64,000 bases of DNA from Otatea glauca (Eukaryota; Streptophyta; Magnoliopsida; Poales; Poaceae): NCBI GenBank assembly GCA_036346275.1, contig CM070720.1, positions 6,859,278-6,923,277 of the forward strand, read 5' to 3'. Under the pieces are notes generated by a model. It saw only the letters and a program-made list of their open reading frames with translations, was not told the origin of the DNA and did no database searches. Positions 1 to 12,907 of the stretch are shown in pieces; position 1 is the first letter of the stretch; each line of letters opens with the position of its first letter. Position numbers and translations under genes: made by a program.

Positions 1-334
1 GACATCAGAAGCCGAGGAGACTTGGAGTTAAGATGGTTTCAGAAATCAAAGAGTTTTTTAGAAAATGAATTAGCACAGAAAATCAAGACGACCACGAAGA
101 CTGCCTAGGGCTGATCATTGAAGAGGAAGGATATTAAGGTTTCGCCTCGAGCATTCAGACCAAAAAATCAAGGGTTATATTCGAGTCCTTCATAATCCCC
201 TTGCTGCAAAGAAAAGCATTCAAATAAAGGAAGAAACCAGTCAAAAGTTTATGCTGGAAGCTGAGAACATTGATCCAAAGTTGAAGACCCAGATAAAGAT
301 GTAGCATTCGGATCATGAATCACTCGGGGGCTAC
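1..334 (+). mobile_element. 3' end of the internal region of an LTR retrotransposon, cut by the window edge
   Basis: This stretch has no recognisable coding frame and leads directly into an LTR at 335. The last bases (about 321-334, cactcgggggctac) are a purine-rich tract of the kind that primes plus-strand synthesis just upstream of a 3' LTR, which fixes the plus orientation. The 'cgggggct' tract resembles those of plant Ty3/Gypsy elements, so Gypsy is likely but no protein domain confirms it. The rest of the element lies left of the window. Confidence 0.6.
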
Positions 335-780
335 TGTGGAATATATGAAACCAGGTGTCTTCATAACCGGCCTAGAAATGCCTGAGGGAGAGATAGGGCC
401 TAATGGAAGGCCCAGTGGATAACCTCCGCGCCAAGCCTTGCTGCCGTGCGGAAGGGGACAAATCCTATAGATAGTTGAACATGCATTTAGATATAAAAGA
501 TACGATTGTAATCTGAGTTGTTAACAAGGTAGATAAAGATGTAAACTCTATCCTGTAAATGATTAGAATCATATAACCGATCGGGACTCTGTAAACCGCC
601 CCACCCCAATTATATAAGGGAGAGGGCGGGCAACAACAGAGAAATCGAGCACACGAGCAATCTTAGATCCAAGAGATCCACTAATCCCAGCACACAGGAC
701 TAGGGTATTACCTCCTCCGTCGAGGGCCTGAAACTGTCTAAACCTTTGTCTTGTGTGACCTTCGAGTTTGAGATCTAGCA
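335..780 (+). repeat. 3' LTR (446 bp) inserted in the CACTA transposase gene
   Basis: It starts TGTGGAATAT straight after the polypurine tract and ends GATCTAGCA, giving the usual TG...CA ends. A TATA-like box (tatataaggg) lies at 611-620. Position 781 onward is CACTA transposase sequence on the minus strand, so this element landed inside tnp2. The five bases 781-785 (cttgc) should be one copy of the target duplication; the other copy is outside the window. Confidence 0.75.
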
Positions 781-781
781 C

Positions 782-2687
782 TTGCCCCATAAATTTATTG
801 CCGACTACAAAAGTGGACATCTTGCTAAGTTAGAAGCATATCCATCTAGAAATTTCACCTGTCTTATAAATTCACAAAATGCCTCTTGTTGGTTTTTGCA
901 AAGTGTATACGGAGTTTTTGGCATATTGTATGAATCTCCATCAGGCTTCAAGTGTAAATCTGATCTTATGCCCATGTCTTCCAAATCAAGCCTAGCATTA
1001 AGCATGTCCTTTGTCTTCCCAAAAATGTTGAGAATTGTTCCAATAAGGTTTTCACATATATTTTGTTCGATGTGCATGACATCAAGATTATGCGGCAACT
1101 TCAAACTTGTCCAGTACGGCAAGTCAAACAAACAAACCCTTTAGCTCCAACATTGGTAATCGACTCCCCGCTTCCTTTTCTTGCCTCCAGGATGCTTTCC
1201 TGGTCTAACGTCTTTGACCTTCTCCAGTTGCTTTAGCAGCTCCCCTGTAATAAATTCCCCTGGCTTCTCACGTGTTTCAATCTAACCATTAAAAAGTTTC
1301 CTTCATCTCCATGAATGGTCCCGTGGAAGGAATTGACGGTGGCCAATATAACATATCTTGTTCCTTATTTTCTTTGACCAAGGATCTTTGTCACAATGCA
1401 CACAAGCATAATAACCTTTTGTGACTCGGCCCGACAATGTGCTCAATGCTGGATAATCATGAATGCACCATATAACTGCAGCATGTAGATCAGACATTTT
1501 ACTACTAAATGCATCGTACGTACGAACACCCTTCCGAAGCTCAAGCAACTCTTCAATGAGAGGCTCCAAGAACACATCAAAATCCTTTCCTGGAGAACTC
1601 GAACTAGGGATGAGTAAGGCCATCATTAAGTTGGATTGTTCCATACATTCCCACGGTGGCATGTTGTACGGCACAACAAATATTGGCCACATGCTGTATG
1701 AGGTGGTCATGTTGCCAAATGGATTGAAACCATCAGTCGCAAGGCCAAGTCTCAAGTTCCTAGCATCTTCCGCAAACCACCCAAATTTTCTATCGAAGTC
1801 TTTCCATGCCTCACCATCAGTTGGATGGCTGAGTTCATTCTCCACTGGTTATCGCTTCAACTTGTGCCATTGTGCCTCCTTTGCTGTTTTCTTAGAAGCA
1901 AATATCCTCTTCAGCCTTGGAATCAATGGAAAATGCCTCAATATCTTCTGAGGAATGCGCTTGCTTCCATCTGCATCTTTCCATCTTGATGCACTACACA
2001 CTGGGCACTCATCATTTTCGCATACTCCTTCCGAAACAAGACAGAATTATTCTTGCACATATTGATTGAATCATATCCAAGTCCATTGAAACGAAGAAAG
2101 TTCTTTGCTTCATTGTAAGATGGTGGAAGAAAGCAAGCTGGGAATGCTGAGGATAACAACTGCATTACTGCAGTAAATGCAACATTGCTGATCCGATAGA
2201 ATGACTTGATATGAAGTAACTTCACAACAAATGAAAACCTAGTAAAACGAGCACATCCAGGGTTCAGTTCATGCTTTAACTCTTCTATTACACTTGCAAA
2301 CATTGTTTGCCCGCCACCATGGTCTTATACTGTGTACATCTCCTCTATCATATCAGAAATTCTATCATCAGTGTCTTTATCCTCATTCAAACCAACATCC
2401 TTTTCACCACTAATATGTTCATCCTGATTGCGTCCATTTTCATTAACTCCAACATCAAATCGTTCTCCATGATGGATCCACCTATTTTATGTGCTTGCCA
2501 TCCCATTAATTTATAAGTGATCATCCACATGTCCTTGAGGTCGATGAATCTGATTCAGACACTTACGACATGGGCAAAGTATTTCTTCATTCTCACCAAA
2601 TCTATCCTGAACAAACTTCATGAAATCGATGACCCCATCAGTATGTGCCTTGCTAAATTGTCTAGCATTTGTCCAACTTCTGTCCAT
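782..2687 (-). pseudogene. CACTA tnp2 transposase, degenerate and interrupted
   Basis: Four minus-strand blocks in different frames follow the order of a plant TNP2 protein. 2687-2511 is 58 residues starting MDRSW with a cysteine-rich CPCRKC motif (transposase-associated domain). 2303-1938 resembles the region with EELKHELNPGC, LLHIKS and NEAKNFL. 1845-1303 contains GLATDGFNPFG and IPSSSSPGKDFDVFLEPLIEEL (quoted as two hallmark stretches, the second running on for a few more residues). 1131-805 contains LPHNLDVMHIEQNICENLIG. These are Transposase_21 family hallmarks, and the D of ATDGFNPFG is a conserved acidic residue. Stops and frame changes separate the blocks. The coding sequence stops at 781 where an LTR retrotransposon was inserted, so the C terminus is outside the window. 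It cannot make an active transposase. Confidence 0.85.
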
Positions 2688-3540
2688 CTGTCAAACATTC
2701 AAATAACGAAAAATTAATAGCTCATTACAGTGCCCAGATTAAAGCAACATTATTGTACATGTTTTATAGATCTTTGTACTGTGCAACATAAATCAACAAA
2801 AAAAATTTATCCATGACAGAAGAAATCATAAAATCCACAAATACATTCTCAATTCAGTTATTTACATCAATATCCTCAAATTAAATAATATACTATCTGA
2901 AATGCATATACATGTGCAACAATCTACAATATCACCATTAATCAAGCAGAATCTAAGCACCGAGAAGCAAGGGATAATACTGAAACAAATACCGACTGGA
3001 GGACATCCATGCCTTCGTTGCAAGACTGACTGGACTAGCTGCTAAAGCCGGATGGAGGGTCACGTGCGCAAACGTCGCTGTCGAGGAAGACCAGCTGCTG
3101 CAGCCGATGGCGGCTCGCGTGGGTAAACGTCGTTGTCGAGGAACACAAGCACCGAATGTATGGCTACCACAACAGCTTCTAGTCTGCCCCACCGGAAGGC
3201 GTTGCAGGATTGAGCCGCCGTAGGGCGCCTCAGATCTGCGCTGCAAGGTGCGTCGTCATCTCAAAGGTTTTTGCTGGGGGCGCGATCTGTTTTTACTTGA
3301 AGTCCCAAAAGGCCAAAACATACTCGTTGCTCTGGCCTACACACCGGATAGACCCATGGCTTCAACCATGTACACACCGGAGTTTCCATTTGTCCGGTGT
3401 TAACGTCACCATCTTAGCCGTCCATTAACCATCCAACCATCCAGATCGCTCGCACCTATTCTCAGGCTCTGCTCGCTGCTATTTAGGCCTAGGCGGAGAG
3501 AATGGGAAAGTGATGACCTAGGCTAAGATAAAGGGGGACC
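2688..3540 (-). other. CACTA 5' leader / upstream region, no recognised gene
   Basis: This lies between the terminal region and the first tnp2 block. 2700-2950 is AT-rich. 2953-3240 is GC-rich and holds a 97-codon minus-strand frame without recognisable domains. A motif of about 25 bp (aaacgtcg-tgtcgagga) occurs twice, near 3070 and 3125, so part of the frame is an internal duplication. It may be 5' UTR or a captured host fragment; I cannot tell which. Confidence 0.4.
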
Positions 3541-3834
3541 CTCGTTGGCTGGGGGGCCACACTTATCCACGAAATAATTTTTGACAATAGAACTTCGTCA
3601 CAGGTGCAAACTGAACTCTTGCGACAAAATGTTTTGTCACAACACTTTGGCAGTTCGGTCTATGACGTTTTTTTCTTTGGCATTAGTGACGTTTTTTTTA
3701 TTCATCACTAAAATGCAGGGGTACAACCGCAAGTTAATTCTTATGACACTTTCTAGAAAAAACGTTATAAATCAATGACATTTTACAAGATTGTCATATA
3801 GTTTTCGTCATAAGTTAGTAGATTTGTTGTAGTG

Positions 3835-4782
3835 TGTGTTTATGTTAGCTCGATCCACGTCAGAGCTTGCCAGAACCCCAATACACACCAAAGCTGGGAG
3901 GGGTCATGGAGATATAGAGAGATTGGGGGAAGAAGAGACATTTAGGGAATAGTCGGCACCGGATCAAAGTCAAAGCCATGCCACACCACCATATTGAGGA
4001 GTACCCAGCCACTGCGTCGCCCAATTTGCCGCCACCGCCGACTGACCGAGGAAGCACACGGCTGCCACCGCTGGTTGAGATGAAGACGGGGAGGGATAAG
4101 TGGGGAATGGGCTAGCACTACCACTGAGGTTCGAGGCAGCCAGCCGTTGCCGTTGCCTTTGAGGTTGAGGAGAAGGGACAACGGTGGCGAGGCTCCATGA
4201 AGAGGAGGCTCTAGGAGGAAGTCACCAGCAATGGCTAGGGGACTCCAAGAGGGGAGGAGACGAACAAAGAGGAGGTGGAGATCAGGAGTGCATGGGGTGG
4301 TGACAGCCTATGCGATGGCTACGGGGGTGGAGCATGTGGGGTGGCTATCTCGCGAGTGTGAAGAGGAGGGGGCGGGACATGGAAGGGAGTGAGAGCTGGC
4401 TGGTGAAGGAGATGGTGGACGGGGAATAAGGAGTGGTTGGTGGGGGAGTGGTGGGTAGTTGGGTTGGGGCACAATCGTAGAGAGTAGTTGGGGGATGCAA
4501 AGGAGTTGTGGGACGATCGTCCAATGCACGGACTAAACTCAATCTTTTATTAGTTAAAGATATATGTACATGAGCAAAATATTAGATTGGCTACAATTTG
4601 GTGAAGAGGAGCCCATCATGTATAAATGAGAGAGGAAAGTTTCTTGCTTACCTATGGAATAAATTTCATGTCTAGAATAGGAGAGGTTGAGTGGCAGGAA
4701 GGGGCCGAGAAGAGCCAAATGGATATATAGATTACAACAAAAATTAAATCTGCCGAAATGTAAAACAAAATTGGAGAGAGAA
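3835..4782. other. Unclassified sequence between CACTA and the Gy-A LTR
   Basis: 3860-4540 is GC-rich and has overlapping minus-strand frames of 65-79 codons that are proline/serine-rich and mutually exclusive, with no domain I recognise. 4550-4782 is AT-rich without features. It could be old host DNA or a decayed element. The bases 4778-4782 (gagaa) are the expected target duplication of the LTR element starting at 4783, but the far copy is not found. Confidence 0.3.
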
Positions 4783-5533
4783 TGATATAAGGGTTCTAGA
4801 TCTTCACGACGTAGGATCATAGATAACTTACCCAATCACTTGATGAATACTAGCTAATCCCCCATTGCGAGAAGCAATGGGCTTGCAACTCTTTGATTCA
4901 TTAAGTTGACATGCGTGTTAGACTTCACAAGACCACCGAGTTAAGTACTATCGATCTTTCAATTCCAAGTGGAAAGACAAAATGATCTTTGGAAGAAGCA
5001 ACACCCAATTCTCCACTCTATTGTGTATGCAGTATCAATGAGGAAGAACAAGCGTATATAATGTATATTGTCAACTATGGTCTTCCTTTACAAAGAGAAC
5101 AATACAAATATATAAAAAAGACTATGGGGGTGTGCAACATGGCCTCGGGTCGGCTAAGGTGGATCATACCCTTCTGGACTCTATAACTCAAATTCCTAAT
5201 CTAATTCGGCCAATCTGGAATATGATACATGTTGACAAATTTAAAGATAGAACTAAGCCGATTATGGATGTCTCATAATGGAGTGAAATCAAGAGAATGT
5301 TCTAAGCTTTCAAACACGTACAATAATGCCTCAATCTGAGTTTGTATGTGAGAATTATGATCTTTTTAAGTTAGGCAAATCTAGCATTCTGAATTGGGAT
5401 CTTTTGCTCCCCAAATTCAATTAGGCCTTATCTCTTCCTTTACTTCCTTTTCATACTCGAATTGGGCTTGGACCTTACCTTCTTGCGCCTTAGTCAAGTG
5501 CCCTTGCTTCCCACTTGGGCCCAAGCACCTCCC
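4783..5533 (-). repeat. Gy-A 3' LTR, first part
   Basis: Positions 4783-5533 align collinearly with 23831-24560 of the right LTR. For example 'gcaatgggcttgcaactctt' and 'gtggtcttcctttacaaa' occur in both. It stops at the hAT terminus at 5534 and resumes at 19249. The last 8 bases (5526-5533, cacctccc) are the hAT target duplication. Small plus-strand frames here (4989-5186, 5394-5600) are not genes. Confidence 0.8.
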
Positions 5534-6233
5534 CAGTGGCAGATTTGGAATAGGGACATGGGTGTGCGGATGTACGCCCAATTTTTTTGCAAAAAATTGA
5601 TTATATAATAGGTATATTATCTATATATATCAAAGATAGGATCAAATCAGTGTATATGTTAACTTATCAACTAATTTCAGTCTATTTCCATTCTTTCACA
5701 CCTCCCCACCTCAACTGGTTGGCTCAGCCCATTAGCGAAAAGCCCACACCTCCCATCTCTCGACCAAGCAGAGCACATTGCACAGTATAGCCAACCCTAG
5801 CCAAAATTCCCCATTTGTTTTGTCTCTCATGTTCTCTGCCTCTCTCTCTTGCTTGACCTCAGGGCTTCAATCAATAACGCACTTCGACAAGCAGGCGGCG
5901 ACAAGAGGCTAGGGGACTAAGATGATAGCCAGTCAGAGGTTGGGCAAAGCACTGTGGCACTACAGCATCACACCACCGCAGAGAGAACAAAATATCGACT
6001 GCAGCCTAGAAGTATTCATGTATTGTCTTGTTGAATGTTGAGAACATCAAATGTTGATAGAAGGTGAATAACTAGGATTAATTAGTTGATTGTGTGGATG
6101 TCGAGCTTAAGAAAATGAAGAGATAGTATGTAGATTTGAAAGCTTTGTGGGATCGATCCAAAAAGACATAGAAGGTAACTACATTTACTACCTCCACATC
6201 CAAGCCAATATCTGCAGAAAGCAAATTTGTTTT

Positions 6234-7340
6234 TGTCGGGGATCGGCTATCCTGACACGTGTCCGTGCCCTCCCCCAGGGGGGGGGCCTTTAGGCGGTCC
6301 TCCTCTGACCTCGGTGGAGTGTTTCTGGGCCCGGGCAGGGCTATCCCCGGGTTGTATGTGGACCTTGGCGATCTCCTCGGCCCCGACGCCCCTGGCCGGA
6401 CTCCCATGTAAAACGGCGGCCCAGAGTAATGAACGGATCGCTCCAAGCCCGCCCGACCAAAGGCCTCTGCGTGGCCACGGCGACACTCATCCCCGACCTA
6501 ACCGACCGCTCCGAGCTTGTCCCGACTGTAGGACGTCCGACCTCCCTCGCTGGTCGAACTCCCGACCTCCGACCCCGAGGTGGTCCCCACCAAAGGCCGT
6601 ATCGGGCCCTCCGCCGCCACCAGCCATGTGCCCTATGACCTCGACCGCTTGAAGTGACCCACGGAGCAGTCGCCCTTCCTAGGCGCCAAGGTTGCCAAAG
6701 TCAAAACTCCTGGCCCCATCGCCGAGTCACGATAGTATGAGGGCACGCTCTCCCGAGGCGAGCCAGACCACGCATTGCAACGCCAAGATCTCGACAGTCC
6801 ACAGAGGGCGTGTTCGATGTTTCCCAAGAAAACGCGGACTACTCGCTCAATGAGTCTACCAACCCGCGTGGCGAATCGACGATGACCACCATCAAGACGG
6901 AGGACGGGGTTCCCGGACACTTCCATCCTTCCTCTCCCACTCTTCCATGTAACCCGCCTCTCCTATCAGAGCAAAGGAGGGCAGGTCTTCGTGAGGGGCT
7001 CTCTCCTTTTCTCGCAAGTCTTCGCGAACCGCAGAATACTTGTACACCCTTCAATTCACCGAGCTCTCTCGATCATCGCTCCCGAACAATCCCGAGGTCG
7101 AGCTCCTTGTAACACTCTCTGAGTAGCCTTTAGTTCTTTTCGCCACAGGCAGGATCGAGTAGAGTCTGCATTCGACCTAGAGGGCTCGAACCAGTATAAA
7201 CATTGCGTCCCCTGTTTGGTTGTTCCTTTTATCCGTGGCTGCGCCGCCGAGGTCCTCCTGACGAAGCGAGGCTCTGGGCCTCGCCCCCTTGTACGATCCT
7301 TCCCCCTTTTCTTTGCGGTCGACGATCCCTATCATCGACA
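6234..7340 (+). repeat. Gypsy-1 5' LTR (1107 bp)
   Basis: It starts TGTCGGGGATCGG and ends CTATCATCGACA, followed at once by the primer site. It aligns throughout with 17821-18948, but this copy lacks many single bases that the 3' copy has. The Gypsy-2 and Gypsy-3 LTRs share the same ends (TGTCGGGGATCG...CGATCGTCGACA). Open frames inside (6227-6652, 6810-7112) are by-products of high GC content. Confidence 0.88.
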
Positions 7341-7360
7341 GCTGGCGCCCACCGTGGGGC
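7341..7360 (+). other. Gypsy-1 primer-binding site
   Basis: TGGCGCCCACCGTGGGG starts at 7343, two bases after the LTR. The same motif occupies the same place in Gypsy-2 (25840). By position it is the tRNA primer site for minus-strand DNA synthesis; I do not assign the tRNA. Confidence 0.75.
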
Positions 7361-7426
7361 CCGAAGTTTCGATCATCCAAAGCTCGTTATCTCGGCGGCA
7401 TCAGCACCTCTAGCTCCACCGCCGAC

Positions 7427-9330
7427 ATGCCGCGAATAGCAAGCCCGAGCTCGGACGCTGTCCCCGAGTGCCAAGGCTCCACATCCATGCTCTTGGCCTC
7501 CTTGCCGCCTCGCGAACGCCGGGCCTTCGTGGGTCGATTTAACGTGAGACGACTCGGCGACGACGGCAGCCCGAGACTCTCGAGGCGACTGCTCGCCCAG
7601 TTGCCATCAACTGCCATCGCCGCTTATTCGGCGAGAAGAGCGTGGTATGGCCCGCTCCCTGTTTGGCCAGCTCAGCCCTCCCCGTCCGGACGAGCCTACC
7701 CAAGAACGCCTACGGACCATCGCTCGGGTCATGGCTGACCCCACCCTGGCCGGCTGGGCCATCTTCCGACGATCCCTGGCCGAAGAGCTCAACAAGGCGA
7801 TCGACGGCGTCGCACCTCGACGGCGAGCAGCTCCCTGGCTCGGTCTCGCCTCATGGCGCCTCGCGGCCCCGCCGCATGATCACCGCCGCTCGACCGCAAG
7901 CTCCCTGCTCACGGGCTCGCACTCTAACACCGCTCCTCCGCCGCCCGATGAGGTGGAGCGCTGAACCGCCGGGCCGCTGGCGAATAGCGATGCTCGCCGA
8001 GCACCATACTTCCAGAGACCTCTCTCGACGCCACCCAGCGCCGAAGATCCGCTACCACCGTGAATAACGCCCTACCTAACCGACGTGGTCGGCGCGGATG
8101 CGCCGCGCTTGAATTTCGCTTACCGATGACGACTCGACGCCAAAGAGGCGGCGCTGTAGCCTTCGCCTACGGCCACCCGCTGCATTTCGAGTGACCTCCG
8201 TCGGCACGCCGCCGCTCGGTTCGCCGCAATGATGGAACGGTTCGACGGGACCAAGAACCCCGCACTCTCTCCATATACTCCACCACCGCCTTGGCAACGG
8301 CGGGGACGAGGCCGCGATGGCCAACTATCTCCCCACCGCCCCGATGGGGCCGCCCGCACTGCTCTTCAACCAGCGCCCGCACCTTCCTGGCCATGGCGCC
8401 GGCTGCGGAGCGCCTCCACTCGACCTTCCGTAGCCGCTATGAGCGCCCGAGAGAAAGGGACTGGACCGTGTTATCCAGGAAAGGGGAGCACCTACGACTT
8501 TCAGACGGCTCACCCCGCTAACTCGATTCCCAACATCTCCGGCGAAACCGCTATCAAGGCCTTCAAATTCGTGTCCGAGACAGACGCCACGAGGACCTCA
8601 AATCGCTACGAGGCTCACCATCAACAAACTATTCTGCATGGCGGAACGATATGCGCATACGACGACGCCGTCACCGGAAGCACGACCACGATCGAGGTAG
8701 CACGGCCCGCCATGCAGGCAGGCCGTCCCGCTTTAGGGAACGAGACCCGCCCCGCGACAAGAGGCGACGAAAAGATCGCAAGGCCGAGGGCGACTAACTC
8801 CGCGTGGTCGCCACGGTCGACAACAGCGCAGAGGGGCGAAGGCACGCCACCGATCGCAGGGGGCCCGCCTCGCAGAACCGCCACGTCGCGAACAGCGCCG
8901 CGCCACCAAAGAGGCGTGGCCGGGCGAGCCCCTCATGCGAACGCTCGACTGGGGCAATGAGGAATGTACCGCCGACGCCAACAAATTTTGTCTGCTCCAC
9001 AAGATCCACGCCACGACCGCGAGGTCAGAGGACGGGCTATTCTGCCGGACGCCTTTATAGGGGGCCGAGAGATGCCCACGCCCCGAAGGCGATGAATGTA
9101 CCGTGGGGGGGCCCAACAGCTCGAGCAGTGCCCCGACTGAATTCTAGCAAGGCGACCACCGTGGTGGATGTAATCTTCGTGGCTCTTCAAAGATACCGAT
9201 CTCTCGCGCGAAGCGAAGGATGTCGCGACACCGCCTACTGTGCCACCGGCCGGAAGCCCACCGACTAACCCTTTAGGCGGATGGCATCCCCATCACCTTT
9301 CTCCGACGACGCCTCCCGGATGTCCCGAGA
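7427..9330 (+). pseudogene. Gypsy-1 gag, frameshifted
   Basis: The likely start is the ATG at 7427 (MPRIASPSSDAVPECQGSTS). Gypsy-2 has a matching block (SDAVPECEGSTS) after 25924, which supports the start. The capsid core follows around 8229 (MERFDGTKNP, then after frame changes KAFKFVSETD near 8560), collinear with Gypsy-2. Gag forms the virus-like particle that packages element RNA. The frame changes repeatedly, so no intact Gag can be made. Confidence 0.7.
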
Positions 9331-9339
9331 CTTCAAACC

Positions 9340-12300
9340 TCTCCGTCGCCGCCCCACCATAAGCAACACCGCGCTGGTCGAAGTTATGGTCGACGGGGCG
9401 CCTCAACCCGCTCCCCGCAAGCGCTTGGATTGATGCAGATACTCGATCGAAAATGAAAACATAGCGATCCCTTCTTTAGCATCGCCCCGAAGCTCGACCA
9501 CCCCGCTGTGCAAGTGGTCCTCCCCCACACCTTCGGCGATTTCAGTAAACTTCCGCGACCGAGCCGATCACCTTTGAGGTCGTGGACAACGATCTCCCCA
9601 CAACGCCATCCCTGCGCCGCCTCGATCATGTTTACGCCGCGAATCATTACGGCACTGCGCATGAAGCTCCCGGCCCAGCCGACGCCATAACGCCCGCTGG
9701 CGACTTAAGGCGGCGACGGCCACGAGGAAAAGGCCCCGCGCTCGCCGGCATACTATCCCAATGGTCCCGAGATCGCCCAAGGGCACCGCCGGAAGACGGC
9801 CATCCAATGAATGGCCCACCAAGGCCGTGCAGCTCGAGGAAGGGAATTTGGGCAAATGCGCTCGCATTTCCGCCACTTGACCCTAAATAGGAAGACGAGC
9901 TCGCCACCTTCCTCCGAGCTAATAAAAGTATTTTTGCATGGGAACCGTGGACATGCCGGGTCCCACTAAGGTGATCGAGCACGCATTACAAACAAAACCT
10001 CGCCGCAGCCCGCGGCGCTAAGTCGCGCGCTTCCTCGAGAAGGCGGCAATAATCGTGGAGCACTCGACAACTCCTCAAGGCCGGTTTCATTCGCGAGGTA
10101 ACCATCCAATGGTCGCCAACCTCAGTAATTGTGCAAAAGAAAGGCGGGAAGTGGCGAATGTGCGTCGATCACACGGGTTTGAATGCCGCATGCCCTAAAG
10201 ATAACTTCCCACTTCCACGCATTGACGAGATCGTGGATTCCACCGCTAACGCTGAGATGTTGAGTTTTCTCGACGCCTACTCTGGCTACTACCAGATCAA
10301 GCTCGCCGTGGAAGACGAGGACAAGACCGCCTTCATCACGCCGTTCAGAACCTTCTGCTATACAACCATGTCGTTTGGCCTCCGCAACGCGGGCGCCACG
10401 CCACGTTCGAGCGGCTGATGACTAAAACCTTCGACCCGCATATCGGCCGCAACCTCGAAGTGTACGTCGACAACATCATCATCAAGAGCCCCTCTAAAGC
10501 CAGCCACATCAACGACCTGGCCGAGACCTTCGCCAACCTGAACAAGTTTGGCATCAAGCTCAACCACGGTGCGCGCTTCGCATGACCTCCGAAAAGTTCT
10601 CGCTACATGATCGGGGCTCGCGTGGCTCGAACCTCGTAAAAATTGAGGCGATCGAACAAATGACCGCCCGACCTTGGTAAACAGTACAAAGCCTCACCGC
10701 CGCATCGCCGCCTCACCGCTTCATCTCCCGGCTCGGGCGAGCGAGGGCTGCCCTTCTTCAAGATCCTACGCAAGCACGAGGGTTTTGAGGGACCTCGGCT
10801 CCAGCGGTCTTTCGACGAGCTCAAGGCGCACTCTCTCACGTCCGCTCTATTGACAACTCCACAGCAGGCGAGGCGCTGCAGCTTTACTCGCCGCCACGAC
10901 TCCAAGCCGGGCCGCTGTCCTAGTGGCCGAGCCGGTGGGCGACAAAGACCCGATCTATTACGCCGGCGCTTCACGGGCCGAGGAGCGCTACCCTTGGTCC
11001 GTAAGCCTTCTACGCTTCTTCATGGCCTCGCGAAGCTTCGCACTACTTCCAAGCGCATTACGCTGGTCGCCCGAGCGGCTCCCGCCGGGAGATCCTCAAG
11101 AACCCGAAGCCGGAGGTCGCGCCGCCAAATGGGCCATAGAATCGCCGACCAACCTCCGCTTCATGGCCCGCACCACCATCAAATCTCAGCGCCGCCGACT
11201 TTGTGGTAGAGCAGACGATGGAACCCGCCTCGAGCCCGGTCAAGGTCGAAGATCCTGACCATGTTCTTCGACGGTCAAGGCCCTTTGAACGCCGGGTTTG
11301 TTCTCATCATCACCCTCAAGGCGACCACTTGAGATATGTGATCCGCTCGCTTCCCCGCTACCAACAACGCGGCGGAATACGAGGCCCAGCTTGGCCCGCC
11401 TCACGAAGTTTGTAAGTCCTCAAGGCCCGCCGCCTAATTGTGAAAGGGGACTCTAGCTCGCCATCAATCAAGACAACAAAGTTTACCAGTTGTTCGACTC
11501 ACGATGGCCAAGTACTCGCCGAGGCACGCAAGATGGAAAGGTGGTTTCGTAACTCGAAAATCCAAAGACATACCTAGGAAAGACAATTCCACCGCCGATC
11601 TCCTTTCTGTGCTCTGTCGTCCGGCGATGAGCTCCCACCGACGTCATCCTCGCCTTGGCCGCCCATCCGTCGCCACCAGAAGACCCGGTGGCCTTTCTCG
11701 AAAGCATTCCGCCGTGGATGGACCCGATCATCAACTTCTCGACCAAGGGAGCTCCCCGCCTCCGGCCGAAGGAGCAGAGCCCGCCGGGCGCACGAGCTCG
11801 CATGTGCTCGCCGGTGGGCAGCTCTATCATCGCAATGGGCCCCGGCATTTTGTCAAAATGCGCCACCCCAAGAAGGTAAATACTTGCTCAATGACATACA
11901 TTCCGCCTATGCGACGCCACTCTTCTTCAGACCATGGTGGGAAGGCGCTCGATGGGTTTTTACCGCCTAACGACGCCAAGATGCCCGGCATCGGCGTGCT
12001 CGCCAGTTCGCCGCCACGCCAAGGCCCGGCACCGCCTACACCTCGCACCATCCCCTCGCCTCGCCGTTTCGACGGGGCCCGACATCCTCGGTCCCTTTCT
12101 CGAGGCCTGGTCGGGGAAGAAGTTCCTATTCGTGGCCATCGACACCTTTTCAAATGGATCGAGGCGCAGCCACTTCCGCTTATCACCGCCAAGGCCAGCG
12201 GTAAGGTTCTTCCGCCTTCGTGGTCACAAGGTACGAGTCCCTTGCGTGATGATCACCGATACGACGCAGCTCACCACCGAATCTGCTCCAAGAGTTTCGC

Positions 12301-12907
12301 GCAGAGCATGGGGACCAAAATCGCTATGCCTCTGTAAGCCATCCTCGAGCAACGGAGCGGCCGAGCGCCGCCAACGGGCAGCTCGCCCAAGGGCTCAAGA
12401 AGCGAAGCCGACGAACTCGGCCGACGCGTCGGGCTCGTGGAGGGGCTCCGCACCGTCCTTTGGTCTGTCCACACCTCCTCCAGCCGGGCAACGGGGACGA
12501 GCCCTTTCCAGCTCGTCTTCGGGGCCAAGGCTGTCCTGTCACCTGAGGTCACGCTCCGCCTGCTGCAGGCAAGCTCGTCGACTAAGTCGACCTCGAGCAG
12601 AGCGGTCCCGCTGACCGCCTTTGGCGTAGAAGTAAGGTGCCACGCACTACTGCGCTCGGCACGCTACCTGCAAGATCTCCGCAGGCACGCCGCCCGAGCT
12701 GTTCGACCCCGGGGCTTCCACATTGGAGACCTGGTCCTAAGACGAATCCAAGACTGTTCCCACATCAATAAGCTGTCCCCGTTGTGGGAGGGCCCCTACA
12801 GAGTCGTCTCGGCAAGCCGCGCGAGAGCTTACCGTCTGGCAGCGCTCGATGGCAGGGAGCTCTTGAGCTCGTGGAATGTGGGCCAGCTCCGGAAGTTCTA
12901 TGCCTAA
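9340..12907 (+). pseudogene. Gypsy-1 pol: protease, RT, RNase H, second RNase H, integrase
   Basis: Domains appear in order in shifting frames. Protease, near 9371 (VEVMVDGAP). RT at 10131-10600, with GKWRMCVDHTGLNAACPKDN and FLDAYSGYYQIKL. RT-linked RNase H near 10690-11210. A second RNase H near 11255-11640, with FFDG and NNAAEYEA. Integrase near 11880-12480, with GPDILGPF and MITDTTQ. The C-terminal tail at 12437-12907 ends LRKFYA then TAA at 12905-12907. The RT active site reads YVDN instead of YVDD (near 10460), losing a metal-binding aspartate. Many small deletions break the frame, so the polyprotein is dead. The match to Gypsy-2 and Gypsy-3 is clear throughout. Confidence 0.85.

Larger units (their letters stand above)
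781..3834 (-). mobile_element. CACTA (En/Spm-type) DNA transposon, partial
   Basis: On the minus strand the element begins at 3834 with CACTACAACAAATCTACTAA, a classic CACTA terminal inverted repeat. Behind it are about 300 bp (3541-3813) rich in short TGACG, TGACA and GTCAT motifs in both orientations, as expected of subterminal transposase-binding repeats. Tnp2 transposase fragments follow at 2687-782. The 3' half lies beyond the nested LTR retrotransposon and off the window. The predicted 3-bp target duplication next to the terminus is tgt (3835-3837); its partner is not visible. Confidence 0.85.

Noticed and set aside
3860..4542. Overlapping minus-strand frames rich in Pro, Ser and Thr as a possible host gene
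   Set aside because: Frames are short, overlap each other in different phases, have biased composition and show no domain; GC-rich sequence gives such frames by chance.
6227..6652. Proline/arginine-rich frame in the Gypsy-1 5' LTR
   Set aside because: It lies wholly in LTR sequence, and the 3' LTR copy of the same region does not keep the frame.
8229..8960. 243-codon plus-strand frame in Gypsy-1 as a stand-alone gene
   Set aside because: Only its start (RFDGTKNP) and one later part are Gag; the rest is off-frame Gag. It is listed within the gag pseudogene.
11504..12337. 277-codon plus-strand frame in Gypsy-1
   Set aside because: It mixes fragments of pol in and out of the true frame, created by deletions; the real signal is the shifting match to RNase H and integrase.
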